This document shows, in pieces, positions 23,574 through 30,651 of a DNA stretch of 37,908 nt; within the stretch, counting starts at the first letter, position 1; each line of letters opens with the position of its first letter. The stretch is from an uncultured Eubacterium sp. Lineage in GTDB: Bacteria; Bacillota; Clostridia; Lachnospirales; Lachnospiraceae. The notes under the pieces were generated by a model, which did not search any database, was not told the origin of the DNA, and saw only the letters and a program-made list of their open reading frames with translations. The stretch is taken from positions 1 to 37,908 of the forward strand of contig CAJUFM010000025.1 in assembly GCA_910585745.1 (NCBI GenBank), read 5' to 3'. A program made the position numbers and the translations under genes.

Positions 23574-24795
23574 TTTGGATGATTTATTGAAGGAAAATAT
23601 GGATATACAGGAGACACCCTCCCAGGAATTGAGGGATAGGATTCTGAATCAGGAAAAGGAGAGATGGGCTATGCGAAATAAAAATAAATACTTTAAATAT
23701 GTGCCAAAGGTGGCTGCGGCCGCTTTGGCGGTGGTGCTGGCAACAGGGGGAATTGCCTATGCAGGCACCGGATTATGGGATCATTATGTGGCAGAGGACT
23801 TCGGGGTGGCAAAAAATGCTAAGCTGCAGAAAGAGCTGAATGAAAAGGGCTTTGCCCAGCAGCCACAGGTGACAGCAGAGGCAAAAAGAAAAGAGATTTC
23901 TGTAACAGACAAAGATATTACAGTAACGATACAACAGACGCTGGCAGATGAGCATAGTGCCTATGTCTGTTACAAGATCAAGTATGGGGATCAGTACAAA
24001 GCGGTGGATCAGGATGCAGTAAAACACCCGGACTATAGAATAACGCTTCAGGAAGGGATAGGTACTGGAATTGCAACACCTCAGACAGAGTTTCAGATGG
24101 ATTCTGGAATCCCGTTAGATTATAGCGGCGGCGTCAAAAAGGTTATAGATGACCACACCGTTCTCTATGAGTACTTTATCGCTACTAGGATGGAGGATAA
24201 TTTACAGGAGGGGATTATGAAGATGTCCCTGTCTCCTTTTGAGAAGTATAGTACGAAAGCGGATCTCAGTCTGGAGGCTACCAGTCCGGAGGTGATCGCA
24301 GCAGACGGCAAATGGGATCTTTCCTGGGATCTGTCTGTGGGAACGGAAAAACGGGTTTATCATTTGGATCAGACACTGACCCTGGGGAAGGACAAAGTGG
24401 TCATAAAGGATCTAACCATTTCACCGCTTTCTGCTGAAGTGACTATGCAGAATCCAGACGGAGTATCTTTAAGCGAGATCGGCGCAGTGGTCAGGGATAC
24501 TGGGGACGATGAGGTTGAAGTGGATGCTAAGGGAAACCAGAAGATAATACGTTATGTAGGGGCAGGCGTCATAGAAGAAGAATTGAAAAAAGGAGAGATG
24601 CTGGTTGGTATGAATGATTTTCAACTGTGCCTGAAAGGCAAAGATTTTAAAGGTGCAGGCGGCATGGGAAGAGAAAGCAGCCATTATATCTATAAGCAGT
24701 TTGATAAAGTTCTGGACATGGAGAAAGTAACTGGGATCCGTGTGGCAGGAAAGTACATTGATCTGAAATCCGCGTCTTTTGAGACCATGAAATAA
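23563..24795 (+). CDS. Membrane-anchored DUF4179-like protein, probable anti-sigma factor
   Basis: Start 23563 is chosen because GGAGG (23549-23553) is 9 bases upstream; ATGs at 23554 and 23557 are too close. Of 410 residues, about 1-45 are cytoplasmic (MKYNLDDLLKENMDIQETPSQELRDRIL), fitting a short anti-sigma domain. One transmembrane helix follows (about 47-65, KVAAAALAVVLATGGIAYAG). The rest is extracytoplasmic and beta-rich, as in the DUF4179 family commonly paired with ECF sigma factors in Clostridia. Overlap with the sigma gene supports the pairing. The signal sensed by the outer domain is unknown. Confidence 0.82.
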   Translation: MKYNLDDLLKENMDIQETPSQELRDRILNQEKERWAMRNKNKYFKYVPKVAAAALAVVLATGGIAYAGTGLWDHYVAEDFGVAKNAKLQKELNEKGFAQQPQVTAEAKRKEISVTDKDITVTIQQTLADEHSAYVCYKIKYGDQYKAVDQDAVKHPDYRITLQEGIGTGIATPQTEFQMDSGIPLDYSGGVKKVIDDHTVLYEYFIATRMEDNLQEGIMKMSLSPFEKYSTKADLSLEATSPEVIAADGKWDLSWDLSVGTEKRVYHLDQTLTLGKDKVVIKDLTISPLSAEVTMQNPDGVSLSEIGAVVRDTGDDEVEVDAKGNQKIIRYVGAGVIEEELKKGEMLVGMNDFQLCLKGKDFKGAGGMGRESSHYIYKQFDKVLDMEKVTGIRVAGKYIDLKSASFETMK

Positions 24796-24801
24796 TAGGA
24801 T

Positions 24802-24863
24802 GCCACACAAAGGGAAGAGGTGCAGTCCAGGTACAGGGCTGCACTTTTGCTGTGTGCTTTTTT
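24802..24863 (+). terminator. Intrinsic terminator after the sigma/anti-sigma operon
   Basis: CACACA (24804-24809) pairs with TGTGTG (24851-24856). Inside, GTGCAG pairs with CTGCAC (ends near 24844). A seven-T tract ends at 24863. Confidence 0.8.
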
Positions 24864-24901
24864 ATATTTCTGGTCAATGCTGCCAAATTGATAAAAAAAG
24901 A

Positions 24902-24930
24902 TTGACAAAAGAAGAAAAGGGGTGTATCAT
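24902..24930 (+). promoter_or_regulatory. Promoter of the GntR/ABC operon
   Basis: Perfect -35 TTGACA (24902-24907), 17 bases, -10 TATCAT (24925-24930, five of six). Confidence 0.8.
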
Positions 24931-24985
24931 AACTGTATCGGTTGGAATAATACAGTTAGTACGGTTGGTACAGATGATACAGTTA
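24930..24985. promoter_or_regulatory. Operator-like repeats downstream of the GntR/ABC promoter
   Basis: TAACTGTAT (24930-24938) and ATACAGTTA (24950-24958) form a perfect inverted repeat. ATACAGTTA recurs at 24977-24985, and CGGTTGG occurs at 24939-24945 and 24963-24969. The cluster begins at the -10 and covers the expected start, a repressor's position. The first gene of the operon encodes a GntR regulator, so autoregulation is the likely use. Confidence 0.65.
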
Positions 24986-25038
24986 CCGATGCAGGAAACA
25001 GTATACTACATTACCGGTCATAAAGGGAGGTGATATAT

Positions 25039-25419
25039 GTGATACAGATAAATCCAACCAGCAATCAGCCCATGTTTGAACAGATTATTTTCCAGATCAA
25101 AATGGCAGTGCTAAAAGGATATCTCAAACCAGGAGACAGCATTCCCTCAGTGAGGAAACTGGCACTGCAGCTTTCTGTGACACCAGGAACGGTGGCGAAG
25201 GCATACAGTGAACTGGAACACCAGGAAGTCATTGTGACGATCCGGGGGAAGGGCGCCTATATTGCCGAGCAAAAAGGGAGAGGACCGAATGAATCCCAGA
25301 GAGAAAGAGGATTTTCGGTGTTCCGTCAGGCATGTATGGAAATGATCTATATGGGAATACGAAAGGAAGAATTAAAAAATGAAATCGATGCACTGTATAG
25401 TGATCTTTGTGCAGAATAG
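25039..25419 (+). CDS. GntR-family transcriptional regulator (YtrA subfamily)
   Basis: A small repressor of 126 residues. The start is GTG 25039, with GGGAGG (25025-25030) 8 bases upstream; GTG 25030 overlaps that site. The N-terminal winged helix reads IQINPTSNQPMFEQIIFQIKMAVLKGYLKPGDSIPSVRKLALQLSVTPGTVAKAYSELEHQE, the standard GntR pattern. The short C-terminal tail of about 50 residues, without a ligand domain, is typical of the YtrA subfamily. Such regulators sit at the head of ABC-transporter operons and respond to cell-envelope antibiotics or related signals in known cases. The gene is 9 bases before the ATPase. Confidence 0.93.
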   Translation: MIQINPTSNQPMFEQIIFQIKMAVLKGYLKPGDSIPSVRKLALQLSVTPGTVAKAYSELEHQEVIVTIRGKGAYIAEQKGRGPNESQRERGFSVFRQACMEMIYMGIRKEELKNEIDALYSDLCAE

Positions 25420-25428
25420 GAGGTTAGG

Positions 25429-26322
25429 ATGATAAAAGTTAGTCAGGTGACGAAGGCTTACGACAGGGGAGTGAAGCCGGCTATAGAAAATATCTCCTTT
25501 CAGGTGGAAGCTGGACAGATCCATGGTCTGATCGGCCCCAATGGTTCCGGGAAAACGACATTGATCAAATGTATGACCGGGATACTTAAAGCAGATAGCG
25601 GGGATATCCTCTTGGATGGTGAGCCAGTTTATGACAATCCAAAAGTGAAGAAGCGGATTGGATATGTGGCGGATAATTGTAATTTCTTTCCAAGTTACAA
25701 GGTTAGAAAAATGGTGGACTTTTTTGCAGGGATGTATGATACATTTGATAGGGAGGAGTTTGATAAATTAAACCAGATATTTGAAATTCCGATGGAACGA
25801 AAAATCGGGCAGCTGTCCAAGGGGCAGAAAATGCGGACTTCCTTTATGCTGAATATGGCGATGAAACCGGAGGTGCTGATCATGGATGAGCCGACTTCAG
25901 GACTGGATGCCATTGCCAAATCAGATTTGCTGGAACAGGTAGTAGCAAAGGTGGAGTATGGGGAAACGGCAGTGATCATATCCACCCATCACCTTCATGA
26001 ACTGGAAAAGATATGTGATACCGTGACGATGATGAACATAGGGGGAGTTCATTATCAGGGAGAACTGGATACGGTAAAAGAACAGATCGGGAAATATCAG
26101 GTGGTTTTTCAGGATGGGATTCCGGAAGGGGTTTACGACGATGCGCGTATCCTCAATTATTCCAGTATTGGCAGTGTGTACACATTTTTGTGGGATAAGG
26201 GAGATGAAAATGACGATGCCATCGAATTTTTCCTTTCCAAAGGGGCGCAGCTGGCGGAACAGACGGAGATTTCACTGGAAGAGCTGTTTATTTACTCGAA
26301 TCGAAGGAGGAATGGAATATGA
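25429..26322 (+). CDS. ABC transporter ATP-binding protein
   Basis: This is the cytoplasmic ATPase of an ABC-2-type exporter, 297 residues. Walker A is GPNGSGKTTL (residues about 37-46). The Q-loop region (VADNCNFFPSYK) and the signature QLSKGQKMRT are followed by Walker B LIMDEPTSGLD and the H-loop STHHLHE. The signature is LSKGQ instead of LSGGQ, a variant common in YtrB/BcrA-like proteins. AGGAGG precedes the start. Its last four bases overlap the permease gene (ATGA), indicating coupled translation. A substrate cannot be assigned; bacitracin-like efflux or envelope-stress export are possibilities. Confidence 0.93.
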   Translation: MIKVSQVTKAYDRGVKPAIENISFQVEAGQIHGLIGPNGSGKTTLIKCMTGILKADSGDILLDGEPVYDNPKVKKRIGYVADNCNFFPSYKVRKMVDFFAGMYDTFDREEFDKLNQIFEIPMERKIGQLSKGQKMRTSFMLNMAMKPEVLIMDEPTSGLDAIAKSDLLEQVVAKVEYGETAVIISTHHLHELEKICDTVTMMNIGGVHYQGELDTVKEQIGKYQVVFQDGIPEGVYDDARILNYSSIGSVYTFLWDKGDENDDAIEFFLSKGAQLAEQTEISLEELFIYSNRRRNGI

Positions 26323-27443
26323 GTCAGCCAACGATGATTTTCGCGAAGCGGGAAATGAAAAAAGTACTGCCGCTGTTTGTTCTGGCAGTTTTTTATACGG
26401 TAGTTACCTATCTGTTTGTTTATAGGAGGATTAATGGGGGGACAGCTTCGGGGCTGGTTGCCCTGGCAGGATATTCAGAAGCCGTAGGAATATATGAATG
26501 CGGGGATATATTTCTTAATGGCATAAGGTGGATTTTGGAAGAACTCTCCTTTTTTGGTGTGATATTTTTTGACTTCATTCTGATCCTGCGGCTGTTTGCT
26601 GCGGAAAACCGGTCCGAGATCTCCGACTTCATTCGCCTTCTTCCGCTAAAAGAATGGAAGAAGACCTGGATTAAGGCAGCAGTGGGGGAGATTGTTATTC
26701 TTGGTTCCTGTCTGATGTTCGGGCTGGCTGGAACGGTGATGAATGCTGTTTTCACACCGCAGATCCAGGAGATCAATGAAATGATCCCGAATGGCACTAC
26801 GGATACAAATTCCTGTCTGATGTTATGGCAGATTGTTTTATTTGTGTTTCTGGCGATGAGTGCGATCTACCTCATATTGTTTGTGGCGCAGCTATGTGTC
26901 CACAACATGCTGCTGGCATTTGCTGTAGGAGGAGGGAGTCTGGTTTCTATCATATACTTTACAACAATGTTTGCAGGTATTTATAGTGAAGCAGGTGGAA
27001 TGATAGGGATTTCCAGGAGTCTGTTTGAGTATCTTCCTTATTGCAACGAAAAACAATCTGATTATATGGATTATGGCATACTATCGGTACTTGATCTGGA
27101 ATGGTCCCTCTATGCAGATAAACTGTTGTTTCTCCTGCTGTTATGCGGCATAGGCATCGCCATGATACTGATCTCGATCCGATGCCGGTGGAGTATCCGG
27201 GAAAACCAGTTTATGCTGGTAAATTCCAATGCAGTGCTGCAGTTTATCTTTACAGGAATTTCGCTGGCAGCAGGAATGGGGATTTCTTATGCTGCTGGGA
27301 ATGCTCCGATGAGCGGGATAATGCACAGAGATATGAGGGGAGAATTCCGTTACTGGATGGTGAGTATTGCAGTTTCAGCACTATTTTTAGCCATTCTAAA
27401 TCTGGCAGTCATGCATAGAAAAAAGAAGCAGAGGAGGGGATAG
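26319..27443 (+). CDS. ABC-2-type transporter permease
   Basis: An integral membrane protein of 374 residues with about eight hydrophobic segments (for example VLPLFVLAVFYTVVTYLFVY at the N-terminus, IVLFVFLAMSAIYLILFVAQL and LLFLLLLCGIGIAMILISI). It is the likely membrane partner of the upstream ATPase, with which it overlaps by four bases. There is no strong family motif beyond topology. It ends in a basic tail (MHRKKKQRRG). The third operon gene begins 2 bases after its stop. Confidence 0.8.
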   Translation: MSQPTMIFAKREMKKVLPLFVLAVFYTVVTYLFVYRRINGGTASGLVALAGYSEAVGIYECGDIFLNGIRWILEELSFFGVIFFDFILILRLFAAENRSEISDFIRLLPLKEWKKTWIKAAVGEIVILGSCLMFGLAGTVMNAVFTPQIQEINEMIPNGTTDTNSCLMLWQIVLFVFLAMSAIYLILFVAQLCVHNMLLAFAVGGGSLVSIIYFTTMFAGIYSEAGGMIGISRSLFEYLPYCNEKQSDYMDYGILSVLDLEWSLYADKLLFLLLLCGIGIAMILISIRCRWSIRENQFMLVNSNAVLQFIFTGISLAAGMGISYAAGNAPMSGIMHRDMRGEFRYWMVSIAVSALFLAILNLAVMHRKKKQRRG

Positions 27444-27445
27444 AA

Positions 27446-28483
27446 ATGATAAAAGAAGAGCGTTTTAAATCCATTCTGGCGATTCTTGTTGTACCGGTTC
27501 TGATACTGGTCATCGTAGGGTTCTGCATGGCCAGGACCAGGGACGAAGAGGTAAAGACAGGAAGAATCGTTGGTGCTGAGGAAGGTGGCACTAATATGGG
27601 GACAACATTAGCGGAACGGGGGTATGTTTTGTACCAGCCCCTGCATCCGGGGATAAAAGCACTATATGAACAGGAGATCCTAAAGTCCGTCCAGGGGGGC
27701 GGATCTGATGAGGAGACTTCCGATTTCCAGGAAGATATGTCACTGATACCCTTTGACCAGATCGAGAGTGGAAATTATCTGGAACAAAATCCTCTCACTG
27801 TCCAGGAATCCTCGGTGAATAGGGAGTGTCTTATGAAAAGGGATCTCTCTTTTGATCCCAAGCAGGGAAAGTTCACCTCCACGGAGGAGATTTCCAGGAT
27901 TGAGGCGGCTGGCTTTGAAGGCTTTGGGAAGCAGCTGGATAAAGCTGCTAAGTTGATACAATGCAGTATCAAGTATGATAACCAGGGAGAGGAAATGATA
28001 GAGATAGAACCAGTGTATTATTTCTGCTGCCAGGGAGTGAGATTCAGTCTGAGGAAACAATCGGATGAATCATTCCAGATCTGGCTGCACTTTAATTTTT
28101 CTTCCTGTTATGCGCCGGCAAAATATCAGGAATTCGTGAAAGATGTTGCGGCTGGCGGGGAATATTTCCTTTGTGCCAGTACGGTGGGAGGTGAAATCGA
28201 AACCCTTACATTCTGCAAAGACGATACGGTTTCTTTATTCAGTGACAGGGAGTATACAGATCTCAGTAAAATGGTGGATGACAGACGGATCGTATTCATG
28301 TTCCGGGATGGGAAGCTGATAGATTACTATATGATAGTCCAGGGGGGCGAACTGGTGCTGGATGACAGCGATAAGAACCTGATCGACAAGTACGCAAAAG
28401 GGATTGGTAAAGGATATCCGGATAAAGTGTCAATGAAATTTTCAAGATATGGGGTCTTTCGCATATATCGTCCTGGAATGTAG
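27446..28483 (+). CDS. Hypothetical membrane-anchored extracytoplasmic protein of the ABC operon
   Basis: It has 345 residues, with GAGGAGGGGA 5 bases before ATG 27446. One hydrophobic segment (residues about 9-29, ILAILVVPVLILVIVGFCMA) anchors the N-terminus; the rest is outside the membrane. I recognise no domain. The extracytoplasmic part contains an acidic linker (SDEETSDFQEDM) and several aromatic strands (VYYFCCQGVRFSLRK, FQIWLHFNFSSCY). Its tight spacing after the permease implies a role with the exporter, perhaps as an accessory or signal-sensing subunit. It ends 63 bases before a bidirectional terminator. Confidence 0.7.
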   Translation: MIKEERFKSILAILVVPVLILVIVGFCMARTRDEEVKTGRIVGAEEGGTNMGTTLAERGYVLYQPLHPGIKALYEQEILKSVQGGGSDEETSDFQEDMSLIPFDQIESGNYLEQNPLTVQESSVNRECLMKRDLSFDPKQGKFTSTEEISRIEAAGFEGFGKQLDKAAKLIQCSIKYDNQGEEMIEIEPVYYFCCQGVRFSLRKQSDESFQIWLHFNFSSCYAPAKYQEFVKDVAAGGEYFLCASTVGGEIETLTFCKDDTVSLFSDREYTDLSKMVDDRRIVFMFRDGKLIDYYMIVQGGELVLDDSDKNLIDKYAKGIGKGYPDKVSMKFSRYGVFRIYRPGM

Positions 28484-28546
28484 CGAAAGTGCTAAAACCA
28501 TGAAGTGCAGGCATTCCAGCTTGCCTTGTGCCTTCCGCGTAAACGT

Positions 28547-28576
28547 AAAAAACCTTGCATAACAGCAAGGTTTTTT
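28547..28576. terminator. Bidirectional intrinsic terminator
   Basis: AAAAAACCTTGC (28547-28558), ATAACA, GCAAGGTTTTTT (28565-28576) is a perfect 12-bp stem with A and T tracts on opposite sides. It can end both the plus-strand ABC operon and the minus-strand tRNA gene. Confidence 0.9.
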
Positions 28577-28577
28577 A

Positions 28578-28660
28578 TGCGGATGGTGGGACTTGAACCC
28601 ACACGAGGTCACCCCCGCAAGATTTTGAGTCTTGTGCGTCTGCCATTCCGCCACATCCGC
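28578..28660 (-). tRNA. tRNA-Leu (anticodon CAA)
   Basis: Read on the minus strand, the acceptor arms GCGGATG and CATCCGC pair, with discriminator A and no encoded CCA. The anticodon stem CAAGA/TCTTG encloses the loop CTCAAAA, giving anticodon CAA (reads UUG). A long variable arm (GCGGGGGTGACCTCGT) marks a class II leucine tRNA. The T-arm has GGTTCAAGTCC. The length is 83 bases. Confidence 0.93.
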
Positions 28661-28693
28661 AGGTGTGGGACGGTTTCCATCACAACACTCAGT

Positions 28694-28722
28694 ATGTTAC
28701 CATTTTTTATTTCGTTTGTCAA
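28694..28722 (-). promoter_or_regulatory. tRNA-Leu promoter
   Basis: On the minus strand, TTGACA (plus 28717-28722) lies 17 bases from TAACAT (plus 28694-28699). The -10 is preceded by TGG, an extended -10. Confidence 0.75.
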
Positions 28723-28769
28723 TATTTTTGCAAAAAAATCTGGAATCAAAGGGAAAGGCAGCATAGCTT

Positions 28770-28795
28770 GACGGCGGATTCAAATTCGCGCCGTC
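28770..28795 (-). other. GC-rich stem-loop after the GH43 gene
   Basis: GACGGCG (28770-28776) and CGCCGTC (28789-28795) form a perfect 7-bp stem with a 12-base loop, 12 bases beyond the GH43 stop. No T tract follows on the minus strand, so termination is uncertain; it may stabilise the 3' end of the mRNA. Confidence 0.4.
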
Positions 28796-28807
28796 GAGTC
28801 AGCCAGG

Positions 28808-30373
28808 TCATATGCCGATATATGTTATTCGGTCAAAATAAGCAAAGGTATCGCTGTCTTCTCCGTTGGAAGTGGCGTACACGCCCAGGGTGTTTCCCAC
28901 AAATCCGCCGGTGGCATCTGTGCAGAGAATTCTGCCCTCCGCGTGGTCTACGATTGTAGAATATGTTTTTCCATCTGTACTGTACTGGAAAGACAGATCC
29001 TGAAGATGGGCTTCCAGTCTCAGTGTCAGTCGGCGGCAGATGGACTCCAGCGAAATGGATTCCAGGAGGGTTGTCTCATCCTTCCAGGTGCGGATCACGG
29101 ACAGGACTGTAGTGCTGCCATCGGTACCCGCCAGGAACTGGTAGTTTGAGTTCTCACACTGGAAAATAGCGATGCCGGCTTGATCCCTTTCGGAAGCCGG
29201 GGAGAATTCCATCGCTGTCTCGAAACGGAAGTTAAAATCCCTTTGTCTCTGGCATACATAACTTGGGTTTCCTGAGGAGGAGAGGTTATCTTTTGCACAC
29301 CGAAGGGCAAGATATCCTTTTTTGTCCGTCAGGGAATAATTTTCGGTGACTGGATTTCTCAGATACATAAAGTGCAGGGGAAGGGACTCCCTGTCAAAAT
29401 GTTCCGTGGCGGGAACCGGTTCGGTAAAATACAGGGGAAGATCCGGGGCTTCCAGTGTGGTTTCAACAATCCCCTTTCCTGGACTGACGATGGGCCATCC
29501 GTTTTCCCAGGCCATAGGCACCAGAAAGGTCTCTCTTCCCAGATTTCGGTAATATCCGCCATAAGGACGGGAGGCGAGAAGAATCATCCACCATTCCCCG
29601 TTCTTAGTTTCGACAATATCAGGGTGGCCGACATTGACGATGGGATAAGCCAAGCCGAGATGGCGGTGGGTCATGATGGGGTTGGCCTTGCAGCCCTCGA
29701 AGGGTTCGGACAGGCTCTTACTCCTGGCGATAGAAATGGCATGATCGTGTGCGGTGCCGGCTTCGGAGATCAGCAGATAGTACCAGCCATCCTTTTTATA
29801 AATATGGGGGCCCTCCGGCCATTCCACATCCCGTAGCGCTCCGTGCCATGCCGGATAGCTTTCGCCCACCAGTTTCATCGTATCCAGGTCGAGTTCCTGT
29901 ATGTAAATCTCGTTGTCTCCGAAATAGCGGGCGCCTTCGCGCCTTGGCTTTGTGCCGCAGTAATAACATTTGCCATCATCGTCAAAAAACAGGGAGGGGT
30001 CAATCCCCTCAGAACCAAGGGAATAAGGTTCAGACCAGGGGCCCGCGGGATCTTTTGCGGTGACAATGAAATTTCCCAGGGCACTGCTCACGTTAGTCGT
30101 GATCATATAAAATGTACCCTCGTGATAACGCAGCGTCGGCGCAAAAATCCCCTGGCTCACCCCGGCATTTTTTAACGGCAGCTGGGAGGGGCGGTCCAGG
30201 ATGTTTCCGATCTGCTCCCAGTGGACCAGGTCCCGGCTGTGGAAGATAGGAACTCCCGGGAAATAGGCAAAGGTGGATGCTGCAAGGTAATAATCGTCTC
30301 CCACCCGGCACATGGAGGGATCCGGATAAAATCCTGAAAGTACAGGGTTCTGGTAAAAATATCTGTTGTTCAT
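28808..30373 (-). CDS. Glycoside hydrolase family 43 beta-xylosidase (possibly arabinofuranosidase activity)
   Basis: The enzyme removes xylose (or arabinose) from the ends of xylo-oligosaccharides. The N-terminal five-bladed propeller (residues about 1-310) has the general base Asp in SGFYPDPSMCRVGDDYY, the second Asp in GIDPSLFFDDDG, and the catalytic acid Glu in VEWPEGPHIYKKDGWYYL. The C-terminal beta-sandwich (about 330-521) is the module of subfamily 11-type xylosidases. The length of 521 residues fits that group. No signal peptide is present, so it acts in the cytoplasm on imported sugars. AAGGAGAT precedes the start. It is divergent from the carbohydrate ABC operon across a shared 278-base control region. 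Confidence 0.93.
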   Translation of the reverse strand: MNNRYFYQNPVLSGFYPDPSMCRVGDDYYLAASTFAYFPGVPIFHSRDLVHWEQIGNILDRPSQLPLKNAGVSQGIFAPTLRYHEGTFYMITTNVSSALGNFIVTAKDPAGPWSEPYSLGSEGIDPSLFFDDDGKCYYCGTKPRREGARYFGDNEIYIQELDLDTMKLVGESYPAWHGALRDVEWPEGPHIYKKDGWYYLLISEAGTAHDHAISIARSKSLSEPFEGCKANPIMTHRHLGLAYPIVNVGHPDIVETKNGEWWMILLASRPYGGYYRNLGRETFLVPMAWENGWPIVSPGKGIVETTLEAPDLPLYFTEPVPATEHFDRESLPLHFMYLRNPVTENYSLTDKKGYLALRCAKDNLSSSGNPSYVCQRQRDFNFRFETAMEFSPASERDQAGIAIFQCENSNYQFLAGTDGSTTVLSVIRTWKDETTLLESISLESICRRLTLRLEAHLQDLSFQYSTDGKTYSTIVDHAEGRILCTDATGGFVGNTLGVYATSNGEDSDTFAYFDRITYIGI

Positions 30374-30391
30374 GTAAAAATCTCCTTAAAA

Positions 30392-30457
30392 ATTGTTTAT
30401 ATTTCACATTCTAATATAGTATGAACATAAAGTAAACAATAAATATTAACTGTTCAT
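30392..30457. promoter_or_regulatory. Inverted-repeat operator candidates between the divergent GH43 and ABC genes
   Basis: ATTGTTTA (30392-30399) and TAAACAAT (30433-30440) are perfect inverted repeats. ATGAACA (30421-30427) and TGTTCAT (30451-30457) form a second, interleaved pair spaced 30 bp. They flank and overlap the GH43 promoter, so a shared sugar-responsive regulator (gene not in view) may act here. Confidence 0.5.
30408..30436 (-). promoter_or_regulatory. GH43 gene promoter
   Basis: On the minus strand, -35 TTTACT (plus 30431-30436), 17 bases, -10 TAGAAT (plus 30408-30413). Confidence 0.55.
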
Positions 30458-30506
30458 AAACCCTTCATATTTTAGTCGTTTTCCATAAAAAAAATGTCCA
30501 AAACTA

Positions 30507-30535
30507 TAGACATGTCACAAAAATAATGATATACT
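30507..30535 (+). promoter_or_regulatory. Promoter of the carbohydrate ABC operon
   Basis: -35 TAGACA (30507-30512), 17 bases, -10 TATACT (30530-30535) preceded by TGA (extended -10). The transcript would carry a leader of about 110 bases. Confidence 0.65.
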
Positions 30536-30576
30536 TAATTACAAACTGTATGCAAAATATACAAAGAATTCAGTTG

Positions 30577-30614
30577 TGCGTTTCAAAAAATAGCTTTTTT
30601 TTGTGCGAAACGCA
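30577..30614 (+). promoter_or_regulatory. Leader hairpin of the carbohydrate ABC operon
   Basis: TGCGTTTC (30577-30584) pairs perfectly with GAAACGCA (30607-30614), and AAAAAA-TAGC-TTTTTT continues the stem inside. It lies in the 5' leader, ending 37 bases before the start codon. No T tract follows, so it more likely affects mRNA stability or translation than termination. Confidence 0.5.
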
Positions 30615-30651
30615 TAAAAAAGAGAAAGGATGAAAGGAGATTGCGACAGCT

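Noticed and set aside
28578..28660. Integration (att) site of a mobile element at the tRNA-Leu gene
   Set aside because: No integrase gene and no duplicated tRNA 3' end are visible on either side.
28770..28795. Intrinsic terminator of the GH43 gene
   Set aside because: The stem is good but no T tract follows on the minus strand, so it is listed only as a stem-loop.
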